This document shows positions 9,629-17,922 of a stretch of 64,000 nt of DNA, piece by piece. The notes under the pieces are model-generated. The model was not told the origin of the DNA, searched no databases, and worked only from the letters and a program-made list of their open reading frames with translations. Numbering within the stretch: position 1 is the first letter of the stretch; the number at the start of each line of letters is the position of its first letter. Made by a program: the position numbers and the translations under genes. Origin of the DNA: an uncultured Clostridia bacterium (lineage in GTDB: Bacteria; Bacillota; Clostridia; Christensenellales; Borkfalkiaceae); NCBI GenBank assembly GCA_934254815.1, contig CAKQME010000012.1, forward strand, positions 10,244 to 74,243, in the 5' to 3' direction.

Positions 9629-11686
9629 TTACTTTTTAATAAATATTCTCGCGCAAATTTTGCTTTTAAGCATTATACAGTCGTCGTTTATTTCGCTATC
9701 GACTGCGTCGGGATAAAGTTGAACGAAATTTTGCGCGCCTTTTATATCGAATTTATTATCGCCCGTCGCCCACAAATACAACAGTTCGCCTTTTTCGCTT
9801 TTTATTTTCAGCGCGTGTTTTTTATCCTCTCCGCGCGTTAAACCGAGCGGATAGGACGGATAACCGCTATTCAATATCCCGAAAATTTCAGGATAAAGTT
9901 TTAGCGCTTCCTTTAAATACGCCGACTTTCGCTCGTCGAGTTTATCTATACGCGAACTTAAAGTAATTACTCCCGTCAAGCCGTTTACCAAGTTAAAAAC
10001 GACTTCTTCATCCGTCGGTGCGGGAATATTATCGATGTATTCGTTTCTTAAAGCGTGTCTTATCGGGTAAGGCATGCACCAAACGCCCGTCTTTTCGGGT
10101 AAGTTATTTATTAGACTTCCGCATATAACGGACGGATAGTAATTATATTCTTCCTGATCGCTCACGCTTTGCAAATCGAAATGCTTTAATATATATCCGT
10201 CCTCGCGCTTACCGCCCGAAGCGCAATTCTCTAAAATCAAATCGGGATATTTGCGCTTTACGCCCTTATAAAACTCAATGACTTTGGCGTAATTTTCTTT
10301 AAGTCCGTCATTCCTTCCGCTTTTGCCGTCTGCAAACGCGTATGAATCGTTGTAGTCTATTTTTATATACCTTATACCAAGCGCGTACAAATCGTCGTAC
10401 ACCTTGCCGAGATAGTCGTTTACCTCTTTTTTTCTGAAATCAAAGAATCTCCTTTGTTTAGAACCGTAACGAACGCCGTTTACCGTGATAACAAATTCAG
10501 GATGAATTTTATAAATGTGTGAGTTTGCGCCTACCACTTCGCCCTCAACCCATATACCCGGTTTCATTCCTTTCGCTATAATATAATCTATAACGTACTT
10601 TAAACCGAGTTCGCCGAAAACATCGCCGTCGAAATTCCAATCGCCCAAACGACAGCCTGTATCGTTTTTATAATTAAACCAGCCGTCATCTATAACGTAG
10701 TATTTTACACCCAAATCGGCGCAAGCGTCTATAAGCGGCTTTTCTTTTTCCCAACTCGGGTTTGCCCAAAGACAGTTCATAAAATCGTTGAATATTACCG
10801 TTGGTTCGCTTATGTTTAGCCGGGTGTCGGCACGTTTTGCGGCGTAAACGTTCTTCAATAAATCTTCTTCGCCGAAAGCGGCGGCAATAAGCACGGGCGG
10901 AGTCGCAAAACTTTCGCCCGCTTTAAGGCAAACGCGACTTTTTAAAGTCCTTTCTTCGTTAGTCCCCGCGGTAAAAAGCAATGCTCCGCATTTATCGTCC
11001 CACAAATCGAATTGCGAAACCCTTACGAACCAATCGCCGTCAGCCTCGCTTTCAACGAAAAACTTTTCGCCCGTTTTTAAATTACTCGCTATTAAACACG
11101 GATAAAATTCCGAAGTAGTATGCGAACCGTTCCCGAAAACCGTAAACCTGTTCATTGGTATGTGTTTGCAAAAATCATTAAATCCGAGGTCTGTAAGCGA
11201 AGAGGTAAACCACTGTCCCTCGGTTTGCCAACGATTTCGACGATAGGACAGCGTAAAGTTTTTCCCAGCCTCTTTTGCGTATTCGCAAAACGGAACCAAA
11301 GAGTAAAAGTCCGCTATAGTAAGATCTTTTCTTGCGGTAATTACGTTAGTTTGATACACCGCCGCAGAACTGCCTTTCGCTTCGTATACTGTTTTAACCT
11401 CGCAATCGCGACTCTCTGAATTAAAGGTTATTTCGACGCGACCGTCTACAGTTTTAAATTCCGTTTGCTTAAAATGCCATAAATCGTTTTTAAAACTCCC
11501 GTCGAAACCAGCGACGGTCGCGCCCGTAGTTTCTCCCTCCGCGCTCACGATAAACGGAGTAAAACCGATTTTTTGCTTAGCGTCGCCGCCCTCGGCGGTT
11601 ATTTCCGCAATACGCAAACCGCCGTCAGTATGCACAAATTTTAAATATATTCCGTTTAAATTTATAATTTCGTTTTTCATTTTCAC
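9629..11686 (-). CDS. Alpha-galactosidase, glycoside hydrolase family 36
   Basis: Retaining alpha-galactosidase of 683-685 residues, probably cytoplasmic (no signal peptide). The GH36 plan is clear: an N-terminal beta domain to about 290, then a (beta/alpha)8 barrel with YYVIDDGWF near 329-337, GIWVEGEV near 377, the nucleophile Asp 444 in KIDYN, ENCASGG near 486-492 and the acid/base Asp 510 in SVSDQEEY. Two starts are possible: GTG at 11686, whose GTGA overlaps the GH28 stop, or ATG at 11680, two codons in, which is better placed behind AGAGAG. It should remove alpha-galactosyl residues from the oligosaccharide handled by this operon. Confidence 0.88.
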   Translation of the reverse strand: MKMKNEIINLNGIYLKFVHTDGGLRIAEITAEGGDAKQKIGFTPFIVSAEGETTGATVAGFDGSFKNDLWHFKQTEFKTVDGRVEITFNSESRDCEVKTVYEAKGSSAAVYQTNVITARKDLTIADFYSLVPFCEYAKEAGKNFTLSYRRNRWQTEGQWFTSSLTDLGFNDFCKHIPMNRFTVFGNGSHTTSEFYPCLIASNLKTGEKFFVESEADGDWFVRVSQFDLWDDKCGALLFTAGTNEERTLKSRVCLKAGESFATPPVLIAAAFGEEDLLKNVYAAKRADTRLNISEPTVIFNDFMNCLWANPSWEKEKPLIDACADLGVKYYVIDDGWFNYKNDTGCRLGDWNFDGDVFGELGLKYVIDYIIAKGMKPGIWVEGEVVGANSHIYKIHPEFVITVNGVRYGSKQRRFFDFRKKEVNDYLGKVYDDLYALGIRYIKIDYNDSYAFADGKSGRNDGLKENYAKVIEFYKGVKRKYPDLILENCASGGKREDGYILKHFDLQSVSDQEEYNYYPSVICGSLINNLPEKTGVWCMPYPIRHALRNEYIDNIPAPTDEEVVFNLVNGLTGVITLSSRIDKLDERKSAYLKEALKLYPEIFGILNSGYPSYPLGLTRGEDKKHALKIKSEKGELLYLWATGDNKFDIKGAQNFVQLYPDAVDSEINDDCIMLKSKICARIFIKK

Positions 11687-13161
11687 TTACTCTCTAAATT
11701 TATAATGGTCAGGTTTTCGACGTCCTGAATTTCTATTCGTTGTTTTACCTCGTCGGAATATTTGGGAACAGTTACGTTTTTAAAAGTAAAGTTCCTGAAT
11801 TTATACCCCTCTTCTTTATACCCCGTTACGCTTATTGCCGGTACGGGATAAGTATCTCGCGTCATTGAAAAACACTTACCAGTTATCAGAACGTCGACGA
11901 ACTCGAAGTTTTCAAATTGCGCTAACGACGGCGCGGCTTCTCCGTCCGAGTTGTAGCCCACGTCCGAAGTAATGAAAATACGGGAAAAAGAACAATTTTC
12001 CACTTTTACGTTTCTCACATAACCGCCGCGCTTTCTTTGCGCCTTTATTATAAGTCCGTCCCCCGACGATATAAAATCGTTATTCCACATTCTTACGTTC
12101 TCGACACCGCCGGACATTTCGCTACCGATAGCAATTCCGTGTCCGTAAAGGCATTTACAATCGAAAATATCGATATTTTTACACGGCTTGTTAATTATAT
12201 TGCCTTCGGGATTTTTACCAGATTTTATAGCGATACAATCGTCGCCCGTTTCAAACAAACAACCGAAAATCACACAGTCCTCGGATGAATCGGGGTCGAA
12301 ACCGTCGCCGTTCCATACGCCCTCGGACTTAAAATAGCAATCGCTTACGATTACGTTTTTACTGTATATCGGGTGAACGTTCCACGCAGGACCGTTTTTC
12401 AACGTTACTCCGTCTATAACCACGTTACGCGCGCTACTTATATTTATCAATCTGCCGCGCGCCCTACCGAATATTACGCGCGCGTTTTCGGGTTGTTCCC
12501 TCTCTACTTTTTCGGCGTATTCTCTATCAGCGGTCCGCTCCGTAGCAATAACGTTTTCCATAAGAACTTTACCGCCGCCTTCTATCGTGCCGTCGCCGTA
12601 AATTAAAACGTCCTCAGCCGTATTGTTTCGACTTCTGTCAAGCGTACCGACATTTATAAGCGAACGATAACATAAACGCTCTATGCCTTCATATCTGCTT
12701 TTTATTTTTGGCAAATAATCCTCCGGATCGACACTTCCCGAAAGCGTTGCTCCCTTTTCTAAATACATGCGCGTATAAGAATGTAAATCAAGCGCGCCCG
12801 TCAGATAAACGCCCGCAGGTAAATACACGATTTGCCCGTTCTTCGCGTCGTCTATCGCTTGTTGCAGCACCGCCGTATTTATATTCTTTCCGCTACCGTC
12901 GGCAAAATAAGGCGCCTTCGTAACGTCTATAAATTCCCGCTCGATATCCGACTCTACGGTAATTTTTTCTATCGCAACGCCCTCCGCGACAACCGCCACG
13001 TCGTATTTTTCATAATGATTTTTTAACGTAAGTCTGCAATGCGTAAAACGCGAACGAAAGACGCCTTCGCCGTTCAATAACACGGTATATTCGCCCGCGT
13101 ATCCGTTCTTTTTATCCCACCACACAACCGCGCTCTTATCCGCAACGAAATATTTAATCAT
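11683..13161 (-). CDS. Glycoside hydrolase family 28 (polygalacturonase-like)
   Basis: Pectin-lyase-fold hydrolase of 492 residues, first gene of the sugar operon. The ATG at 13161 was chosen for its AAGGAG six bases upstream; a longer in-frame version would run into the regulatory region. GH28 motifs follow in order (numbered from this start): NGDGFDPDSS near 284-293, GDDCIAIKSGK near 306-316, GHGIAIGSE near 340-348 and IIKAQRKRGG near 371-380, giving the Asp triad and the basic substrate-binding residues of the family. An N-terminal beta domain of about 80 residues precedes the helix. No signal peptide is seen, so it likely trims imported galacturonide or a related uronic-acid oligosaccharide. 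The combination with GH36 and GH31 suggests a plant cell-wall or host-glycan target (inference). Confidence 0.87.
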   Translation of the reverse strand: MIKYFVADKSAVVWWDKKNGYAGEYTVLLNGEGVFRSRFTHCRLTLKNHYEKYDVAVVAEGVAIEKITVESDIEREFIDVTKAPYFADGSGKNINTAVLQQAIDDAKNGQIVYLPAGVYLTGALDLHSYTRMYLEKGATLSGSVDPEDYLPKIKSRYEGIERLCYRSLINVGTLDRSRNNTAEDVLIYGDGTIEGGGKVLMENVIATERTADREYAEKVEREQPENARVIFGRARGRLINISSARNVVIDGVTLKNGPAWNVHPIYSKNVIVSDCYFKSEGVWNGDGFDPDSSEDCVIFGCLFETGDDCIAIKSGKNPEGNIINKPCKNIDIFDCKCLYGHGIAIGSEMSGGVENVRMWNNDFISSGDGLIIKAQRKRGGYVRNVKVENCSFSRIFITSDVGYNSDGEAAPSLAQFENFEFVDVLITGKCFSMTRDTYPVPAISVTGYKEEGYKFRNFTFKNVTVPKYSDEVKQRIEIQDVENLTIINLESK

Positions 13162-13190
13162 TAAATTCTCCTTAAAATTTTTATTTACGC

Positions 13191-13227
13191 TTGACAACAT
13201 TCCTATTCAGGCTTATAATGTTATCAA
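13191..13227 (+). promoter_or_regulatory. Strong promoter for araC-type gene overlapped by palindromic operator
   Basis: A near-consensus promoter reads to the right: TTGACA at 13191-13196, a 17-base spacer and TATAAT at 13214-13219. An inverted repeat lies exactly over it: TTGACAACATT (13191-13201) and AATGTTATCAA (13217-13227), matching at 10 of 11 positions around a 15-base centre. One arm covers the -35 box, the other the -10. The site sits between the divergent GH28 operon (start 13161) and the AraC-type gene (start 13279). It is well placed for autorepression, and for control of the operon on the other strand, whose own promoter is not obvious. Confidence 0.65.
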
Positions 13228-13278
13228 GGATATTTTTATTTTGCTTTTAATTATAATAAATTTTGCGAGGATTTGCGT

Positions 13279-14049
13279 ATGTATTTCGATTTTAAGCGCG
13301 AAAAACTCAAATTTTATAAGCGAGGAGAGAACTTTTGCCCCGCGCATTTTCACCACGCCGTTGAAATTTTGTATGTAACCGAAAACAATAAAACCGTTAC
13401 TATAAACGGCATTCCTCACGAAATGCATGAAAACGACGTTTTGGTTTGCGCGCCGTGGGCAATCCATTCTTATATGCGATGTGAACGCGGCGAACAAATT
13501 TGCGCGGTTATCCCCTGCGAATTTTGCCTCGACTTCGAAAGCTTGAGTTCCAACTACGCGCCCCGCGAAATAATTATTCATGACGACGACAAAAGCATTC
13601 TGCGACTTATGGAGTTCCTCGAAAATGCGGATAACAGAATTTTATACGAGGGCATAGTCAACACGATACTCGGTCTCTATGTGAAAAAAACTAAATTCGT
13701 TAAGGAAACCGCTCCGCAATTACAGGCAAAGATGGGCGAAATAGCAAATTACATCGACGAGCATTACAAAGAGCAAATTAGTCTTAAACAAATAGCGCAA
13801 CGTTTCGGTTATACCCAAACGCACTTCTCGATGCTGTTTAAAAAACTATTTTCTATAAACTTCGTCAATTACTTAAATTTCGTGCGAATACAAAAATCCT
13901 TGCCTCTACTTAAAACTCATTTAATATCTTCGATTTATGCATACTGCGGATTTACCAATCCGCAACAATACTTTTTATATTTCAAACGATTTTTAAATTG
14001 TTCCCCGCTCGAATACCTTTCAAAAGGCGACGAGCAACTATATTTTTAA
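13279..14049 (+). CDS. AraC-family regulator of the sugar operon
   Basis: Transcription factor of 256 residues. The N-terminal part (about 15-90) is a cupin-like sensor (CPAHFHHAVEILYV, then HENDVLVCAPWAIHSY). The C-terminal third carries two helix-turn-helix units of the AraC type (ISLKQIAQRFGYTQTHFSMLFKK and a second around YCGFTNPQQYFLYFKRF). The ATG at 13279 has a GAGG eight bases before it and is preferred over the in-frame TTG at 13273. It is divergent from the GH28-GH36-GH31 operon and is most simply its ligand-sensing regulator (inference from position). A palindrome over its own promoter suggests self-control. Confidence 0.85.
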   Translation: MYFDFKREKLKFYKRGENFCPAHFHHAVEILYVTENNKTVTINGIPHEMHENDVLVCAPWAIHSYMRCERGEQICAVIPCEFCLDFESLSSNYAPREIIIHDDDKSILRLMEFLENADNRILYEGIVNTILGLYVKKTKFVKETAPQLQAKMGEIANYIDEHYKEQISLKQIAQRFGYTQTHFSMLFKKLFSINFVNYLNFVRIQKSLPLLKTHLISSIYAYCGFTNPQQYFLYFKRFLNCSPLEYLSKGDEQLYF

Positions 14050-14404
14050 CAAAATTTTTTCTTTAACTTAATTATAATACCATAACGAAAAATTTACTCG
14101 GCTATTTTAAGTTATATATCATTTATTTTACGATATTTAGAATTTTATTACTATTCACCATTATAACTAAAGAATACGCTGAACAAGTAAAAAAACTTTT
14201 GTATACCGTAAACCGGAGTAAAGAAGTTTAACGGCAGTCGAAAGCGGCGGATAATGTTATAGTCAATATTGAAATATTGTTGAGTTTAAAAACTGTGAGT
14301 TTTTAATTCTTTCGAGACAACCGAAAGAATATTTTTGATTATCAAATAAATGTTATTTGGCAATACGAAAAAACGCCCGATAAAAAACACATAAAAACCT
14401 TTAA
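14050..14404. other. 355-bp AT-rich gap with a terminator and possible gene remnants
   Basis: No complete gene is visible. Two short reading-frame ends can be read on the plus strand (about 14165-14231, ending KLLYTVNRSKEV then stop, and 14233-14304, ending EILLSLKTVSF then stop). They lie in different frames and lack starts, so they might be decayed C-terminal pieces, but the composition is too AT-rich to be sure. They are followed by a clean hairpin (14306-14330). Confidence 0.4.
14306..14336 (+). terminator. Rho-independent terminator
   Basis: Perfect 9-bp stem ATTCTTTCG (14306-14314) with CGAAAGAAT (14322-14330) around a 7-base loop, followed by ATTTTT. It would end transcripts coming from the AraC-type gene or from the remnant region before the MBL gene. 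Confidence 0.7.
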
Positions 14405-15181
14405 ATGGGAAATTTTAATATGGACAATTGGTTTACTATAGAACGCATAGACGACGAAACTTATTCTGTCGGAGAATATAAACATCGGGAAGAAGCTCAC
14501 AGCTATCTGTTGACAGGTAAAACCTACTCGCTACTAATCGACACAGGGTTGGGAGTTTCCGATATAAAAACCGCCATAAACGCTATCACGGATTTACCCG
14601 TTTCGGTAATAACGACGCACGTCCATTGGGATCATATCGGCGGACATAAATATTTCCCGAATTTCGGCGTTCATAAATTTGAAGAAAAATGGATCAACAG
14701 ACATTTCCCGCTATCGCTAACAGCCGTAAAACAAAACCTTACGGCAAAACCGTGCGAATTTCCCGTAAATTTTAATATCGACGATTACACTGTATTTCAA
14801 GGTAAACCGAAAAAAATCTTCGTCGATAACGACGTTATCGATTTAGACGGAAGAAAAATAAGGATAATTCATACTCCCGGTCACTCTCCCGGACACTGCT
14901 GCTTTTACGACGAAACAAAAAAATATCTTTTTTCTGGCGATTTAATATATAAAGGTTGTCTTGATATGTTTTATCCCACAACGGACAAAAACAAATTTAT
15001 GCAATCGATAAAAAAGACAAAAAGACTTGATATCCGAAAAATATTACCCGCTCATCATAGTCTGAATATCCAACCCGACATAATAGAAAAAATAGATAAC
15101 GCTTTTAAAGCATTATCTATCGCGGGCAAATTCGATATAAGCGGAATTTACGATTTCGGTGAATTTCAGCTACACATATAA
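14405..15181 (+). CDS. Metallo-beta-lactamase-fold hydrolase
   Basis: Cytoplasmic Zn-hydrolase of the glyoxalase II-like MBL superfamily, 258 residues (253 if the second ATG at 14420 is used; neither start has a strong ribosome site). The metal site is complete: THVHWDH at 71-77, then HTPGHSPGH near 150-158, SGD (bridging Asp) near 177 and PAHH near 220. The real substrate cannot be told; many proteins of this shape are annotated simply as MBL-fold hydrolases. It stands alone between a terminator and the promoter of the next gene. Confidence 0.85.
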   Translation: MGNFNMDNWFTIERIDDETYSVGEYKHREEAHSYLLTGKTYSLLIDTGLGVSDIKTAINAITDLPVSVITTHVHWDHIGGHKYFPNFGVHKFEEKWINRHFPLSLTAVKQNLTAKPCEFPVNFNIDDYTVFQGKPKKIFVDNDVIDLDGRKIRIIHTPGHSPGHCCFYDETKKYLFSGDLIYKGCLDMFYPTTDKNKFMQSIKKTKRLDIRKILPAHHSLNIQPDIIEKIDNAFKALSIAGKFDISGIYDFGEFQLHI

Positions 15182-15222
15182 ATCTCGCCAACCGTAACCT
15201 ATTACAAAACAGATTAAATAAA

Positions 15223-15252
15223 TTGACAGCGGCGCAAAGGTTTTGATATACT
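15223..15252 (+). promoter_or_regulatory. Promoter of small membrane protein gene
   Basis: TTGACA at 15223-15228 and TATACT at 15247-15252 with an 18-base spacer, about 38 bases before the gene start at 15290. Confidence 0.6.
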
Positions 15253-15289
15253 TATTTCGTCAATAATATAAAATAAAAGGAGAAAATTT

Positions 15290-15538
15290 ATGCCTATAGA
15301 ATTTAAAATTCTCTTAGCCGTTACCATAGTAATAATGATAGCCGTTCCGCTTATTATTATATTTGCGTTCTGGCTACCGAATTATAAGTCAATTATAAAA
15401 CGTGCAAAAAAAATCGACCCGTCGGTAAAAACATTTGCAGACGCGCAATTCGTTCTTCAAAAAAATATAATGGAATCCGTCGGACAAAACAAGAACGACG
15501 ACAACCCCGGTAGCGAAAACGAAAACAAAAAGTCTTAA
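15290..15538 (+). CDS. Small single-span membrane protein, unknown
   Basis: An 82-residue protein with one strongly hydrophobic N-terminal helix (about residues 6-30, ILLAVTIVIMIAVPLIIIF), then a short basic cytoplasmic part and a polar Asn/Glu-rich tail. An AAGGAG precedes the ATG and a good promoter lies upstream, so it is likely a real gene. No family is recognised and no function is suggested. The hairpin repeat array begins just downstream. Confidence 0.65.
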   Translation: MPIEFKILLAVTIVIMIAVPLIIIFAFWLPNYKSIIKRAKKIDPSVKTFADAQFVLQKNIMESVGQNKNDDNPGSENENKKS

Positions 15539-15660
15539 AAATATATAGAGCTTTGCAGAGACGTATCACGAGTTGAACTTGTAAGGATAAAATCGATGTC
15601 GCCCTACTCTATGCCGCTTTGCGACGATGAAAGGTCGGGCAACTGCTCCGAAAAAAAAGC

Positions 15661-16125
15661 GACCTGCTTTACAGGTTATTTTTAGCAGCACTTGCAAATC
15701 GGACTTGTAAGGAGCAAATCGGCATTATTTGTTTTTTCTTTCCGCTATGCCCTTGCCGATTTGCGACGGAATAGCGATTGCTCGACTCAGGCGCAATCGC
15801 GTCACCGGCGAGGCGGCGCGGAATAATTCGGATTTTACATACACCGCGCCGCTTCGACGGTGAAAGGTCGGGCAATTGCTCCAAAAAAAAAGCGACCTGC
15901 TTTACAGGTTATTTTTAGCAGCACTTGCAAATCGGACTTGTAAGGAGCAAATCGGCATTATTTGTTTTTTCTTTCCGCTATGCCCTTGCCGATTTGCGAC
16001 GGAATAGCGATTGCTCGACTCAGGCGCAATCGCGTCACCGGCGAGGCGGCGCGGAATAATTCGGATTTTACATACACCGCGCCGCTTCGACGGTGAAAGG
16101 TCGGGCAATTGCTCCAAAAAAAAGC
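15661..16125. repeat. Tandem 233-bp repeat rich in hairpins, beside tRNA-Thr
   Basis: Two nearly identical units (15661-15893 and 15894-16125) follow each other directly. A degenerate partial copy (about 15560-15660) precedes them, and the tRNA terminator, which matches the repeat's first hairpin, follows. Each unit can fold into several stems: GACCTG/CAGGT at its start; GCAAATCGGC with GCCGATTTGC (10 bp); GCGATTG with CAATCGC (7 bp); GCGGCGCGG with CCGCGCCGC (9 bp). A minus-strand reading frame runs through each unit but has no ribosome site and is read as chance. It could be a non-coding RNA gene family, a palindromic repeat element or duplication debris at a tRNA end. Confidence 0.8.
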
Positions 16126-16147
16126 GACCTGTAAAACAGGTCGCTTT
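16116..16147 (-). terminator. Terminator of tRNA-Thr
   Basis: Stem AAAGCGACCTGT (16121-16132) with ACAGGTCGCTTT (16136-16147), and a run of A on the plus strand (16116-16123) that reads as T after the hairpin on the minus strand. It begins six bases after the tRNA 3' end. The repeat units to the left start with a weakened version of the same hairpin. Confidence 0.8.
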
Positions 16148-16152
16148 CCTTT

Positions 16153-16228
16153 TGGAGCTACTGGCCGGACTTGAACCGGCGACCTGCTGATTACGAATCA
16201 GCTGCTCTACCGACTGAGCCACAGTAGC
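16153..16228 (-). tRNA. tRNA-Thr (anticodon CGT), CCA encoded
   Basis: A 76-base cloverleaf reads on the minus strand. The acceptor stem GCTACTG pairs perfectly with CAGTAGC, followed by U73 and an encoded CCA. The D arm has GTCGGTAGAGC, the anticodon stem GCTGA/TCAGC encloses TTCGTAA with anticodon CGT (positions 34-36), and the T arm is GCCGGTTCAAGTCCGGC. This reads ACG codons for threonine. Confidence 0.95.
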
Positions 16229-16310
16229 GTTTTATAGAAACAAAATTTGTTTTTCGTTTCTTTTCGTTTGCCATATTCCAGTTTTAATGCTAAACTTAAA
16301 AGGCTATAAT

Positions 16311-16339
16311 AGTATAGCACACGTTAAAATTTTTTGCAA
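16311..16339 (-). promoter_or_regulatory. Promoter of tRNA-Thr
   Basis: On the minus strand TTGCAA (16339-16334), a 17-base spacer and TATACT (16316-16311). The start point would be about 75 bases before the mature tRNA 5' end. Confidence 0.5.
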
Positions 16340-16380
16340 CGATTTTTAACGGTTTTTTTTGATTAAGGAGAAAAATTTTT

Positions 16381-16686
16381 ATGTCTTTCTTTTCCGACGT
16401 ATACAATCTCGTAAAAAAAATACCGCAAGGTAAAGTAACCACTTACGGCGAAATTGCCCGCGCGCTGGGCAGACCGCAATCCTCTAAAGCTGTAGGCTAC
16501 GCTTTACATTCAAACAACGACCCGGACAACGTTCCGTGCTATCGTGTGGTAAACAGATTCGGTGAAGTTGCCGACGCGTTCGCTTTCGGCGGCGCAAACA
16601 TTCAGCGCGAAATGCTTATTGCCGACGGTATAACTTTTACCGACGGCAAAGTCGATATGGATAAATTTATGTTCTATTTCGATTAG
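16381..16686 (+). CDS. Short Ogt/MGMT-family protein (methylated-DNA cysteine transferase-like)
   Basis: A 101-residue protein consisting only of the DNA-binding/active-site domain of O6-alkylguanine-DNA alkyltransferases. It has a winged-helix segment (VTTYGEIARALGRP near 19-32) and the active-site motif PCYRVV with Cys 53. The usual motif is PCHRV; here Tyr replaces His, while the acceptor Cys is kept, unlike ATL proteins that have Trp. It lacks the N-terminal domain of Ada/Ogt (usual length 160-180), as is common for short Firmicute members. Direct alkyl transfer or damage recognition feeding excision repair are both possible. AAGGAG precedes the ATG. Confidence 0.85.
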   Translation: MSFFSDVYNLVKKIPQGKVTTYGEIARALGRPQSSKAVGYALHSNNDPDNVPCYRVVNRFGEVADAFAFGGANIQREMLIADGITFTDGKVDMDKFMFYFD

Positions 16687-16767
16687 CTGACAAAAGACGG
16701 CAAACTTTTTCGGGAAAAATATATAAAAACAGAGTATAATTGACGTAGCAAAACAAAGGACGCAGGT

Positions 16768-17625
16768 ATGGAGTGGGTAAAGATAATAGGAAATTCGATT
16801 GATTTTATCGAGAAAAACATCACCGAAGAATTGACGGCCGACGATATAGCGAAAGACGTTTCGGTATCGCCGTTTTATTTTCAGAAAGGCTTCGTGATGC
16901 TGTGCGGTTTCACCGTGGCGGAGTATATACGCAATCGTCGGCTTGCGCTGGCGGGTAACGACATAGCGACTTCCGACGAAAAAATCATCGATATAGCCTT
17001 AAAATACGGTTACGACACGCCCGACGGTTTCACAAAGGCGTTTACCCGTTTTCACGGCGTAACGCCGTTAGCCGCAAGAAAAAATTCCGCAACGCTGAAA
17101 TCCTTTGCTCCGCTGAAAATCAAATTTTCTCTTACAGGAGGCTATGTTATGGACTACAGAATCGAAAACAAAAAAGAATTTACGGTTATAGGAAACGCGA
17201 ATACGTTCACTTACGAAAACGCCAAAAAGCTTATACCCGAATTCTGGCGCGAACATTTCGCAAGCGGAAAAGGGAAAACCGTTATGGGAACGTTCGGCGT
17301 AAACATCGACGAAAAAATGGGGTGCGAAAAGTTCGAATATCTTATTGCAGACCCGTATGTCGACGGCAGAAGCGTACCCGACGGGTTTGTTCTCAGAACA
17401 ATTCCCGCGCTTACCTGGGCGATATTTCCGTGCAGAGGAGCTATGCCGACGGCGTTTCAGAATTTAAACGAGCGAATCTTTACAGAATGGTTGCCCGCGC
17501 TTAAAGATTACGAATTTGCCGCGGGTTATTGTATGGAATACTACGATAATCCGACGAAGTACGCGAAAGGCACTTCGGACGAAAACTATTGCAGCGAGAT
17601 CTGGATTCCAGTTAAAAAGAAATAA
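16768..17625 (+). CDS. AraC-family regulator with GyrI-like effector domain
   Basis: 285-residue regulator. The N-terminal 110 residues carry two AraC helix-turn-helix units (LTADDIAKDVSVSPFYFQKGF, then IIDIALKYGYDTPDGFTKAF). The rest (about 125-285, beginning MDYRIENKKEFTVIG) is a GyrI/SbmC-like small-molecule binding domain, the architecture of Rob- and SoxS-like regulators of stress or drug response. AAGGA lies eight bases before the ATG, and a TATAAT at 16735-16740 may be its -10 box although no good -35 is visible. No target gene sits next to it, so its regulon is unknown. Confidence 0.87.
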   Translation: MEWVKIIGNSIDFIEKNITEELTADDIAKDVSVSPFYFQKGFVMLCGFTVAEYIRNRRLALAGNDIATSDEKIIDIALKYGYDTPDGFTKAFTRFHGVTPLAARKNSATLKSFAPLKIKFSLTGGYVMDYRIENKKEFTVIGNANTFTYENAKKLIPEFWREHFASGKGKTVMGTFGVNIDEKMGCEKFEYLIADPYVDGRSVPDGFVLRTIPALTWAIFPCRGAMPTAFQNLNERIFTEWLPALKDYEFAAGYCMEYYDNPTKYAKGTSDENYCSEIWIPVKKK

Positions 17626-17680
17626 CTTACGACCGTCGGCGGGCAGCCGCTTTACGGTTTAACTCATCAGCGGCCGATAA

Positions 17681-17785
17681 GGGGCTGTAAAAACCATCCG
17701 ATTATTCAACGGAATCGATTTTTACGGTCCCTTTACCTTTCTTTATTTATAATTTTGCCCCGATTATCTTTACGGGGCTTTTCTC
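17681..17785 (+). terminator. Two hairpins ending the AraC/GyrI gene
   Basis: The first is an imperfect long stem at 17681-17731 (GGGGCTGTAAAAA side pairing with TTTTTACGGTCCC), followed by a pyrimidine-rich CTTTACCTTTCTTT run. The second is GCCCC (17757-17761) with GGGGC (17774-17778), followed by TTTTCTC. The remaining bases of the 297-base gap (17626-17922) hold a further small GCCGC/GCGGC stem and an AT-rich stretch before spoIIR; no gene is seen. Confidence 0.6.
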
Positions 17786-17922
17786 TTATCGTTTACTATT
17801 CTGAACGCTCCGTTCGATTTTTTATAACAAAAAACAATTATTTAATATATTTTGTTTAAGATTATGTTTTTCGGTCAAAAATCTCTATCGAACTTAATTA
17901 AGCCCAAAGGAGTAAAACCGAT

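Noticed and set aside
15669..15884. 71-residue frame repeated in the upstream repeat unit
   Set aside because: It reads through palindromic stems, has no ribosome site and is identical in both copies because the DNA is duplicated.
15902..16222. 106-residue minus-strand reading frame starting MAQSVEQLIRNQQVAGS
   Set aside because: Its start is a translation of the tRNA-Thr gene itself, and the rest runs through the terminator and the repeat unit. No ribosome site; a well-known kind of false gene.
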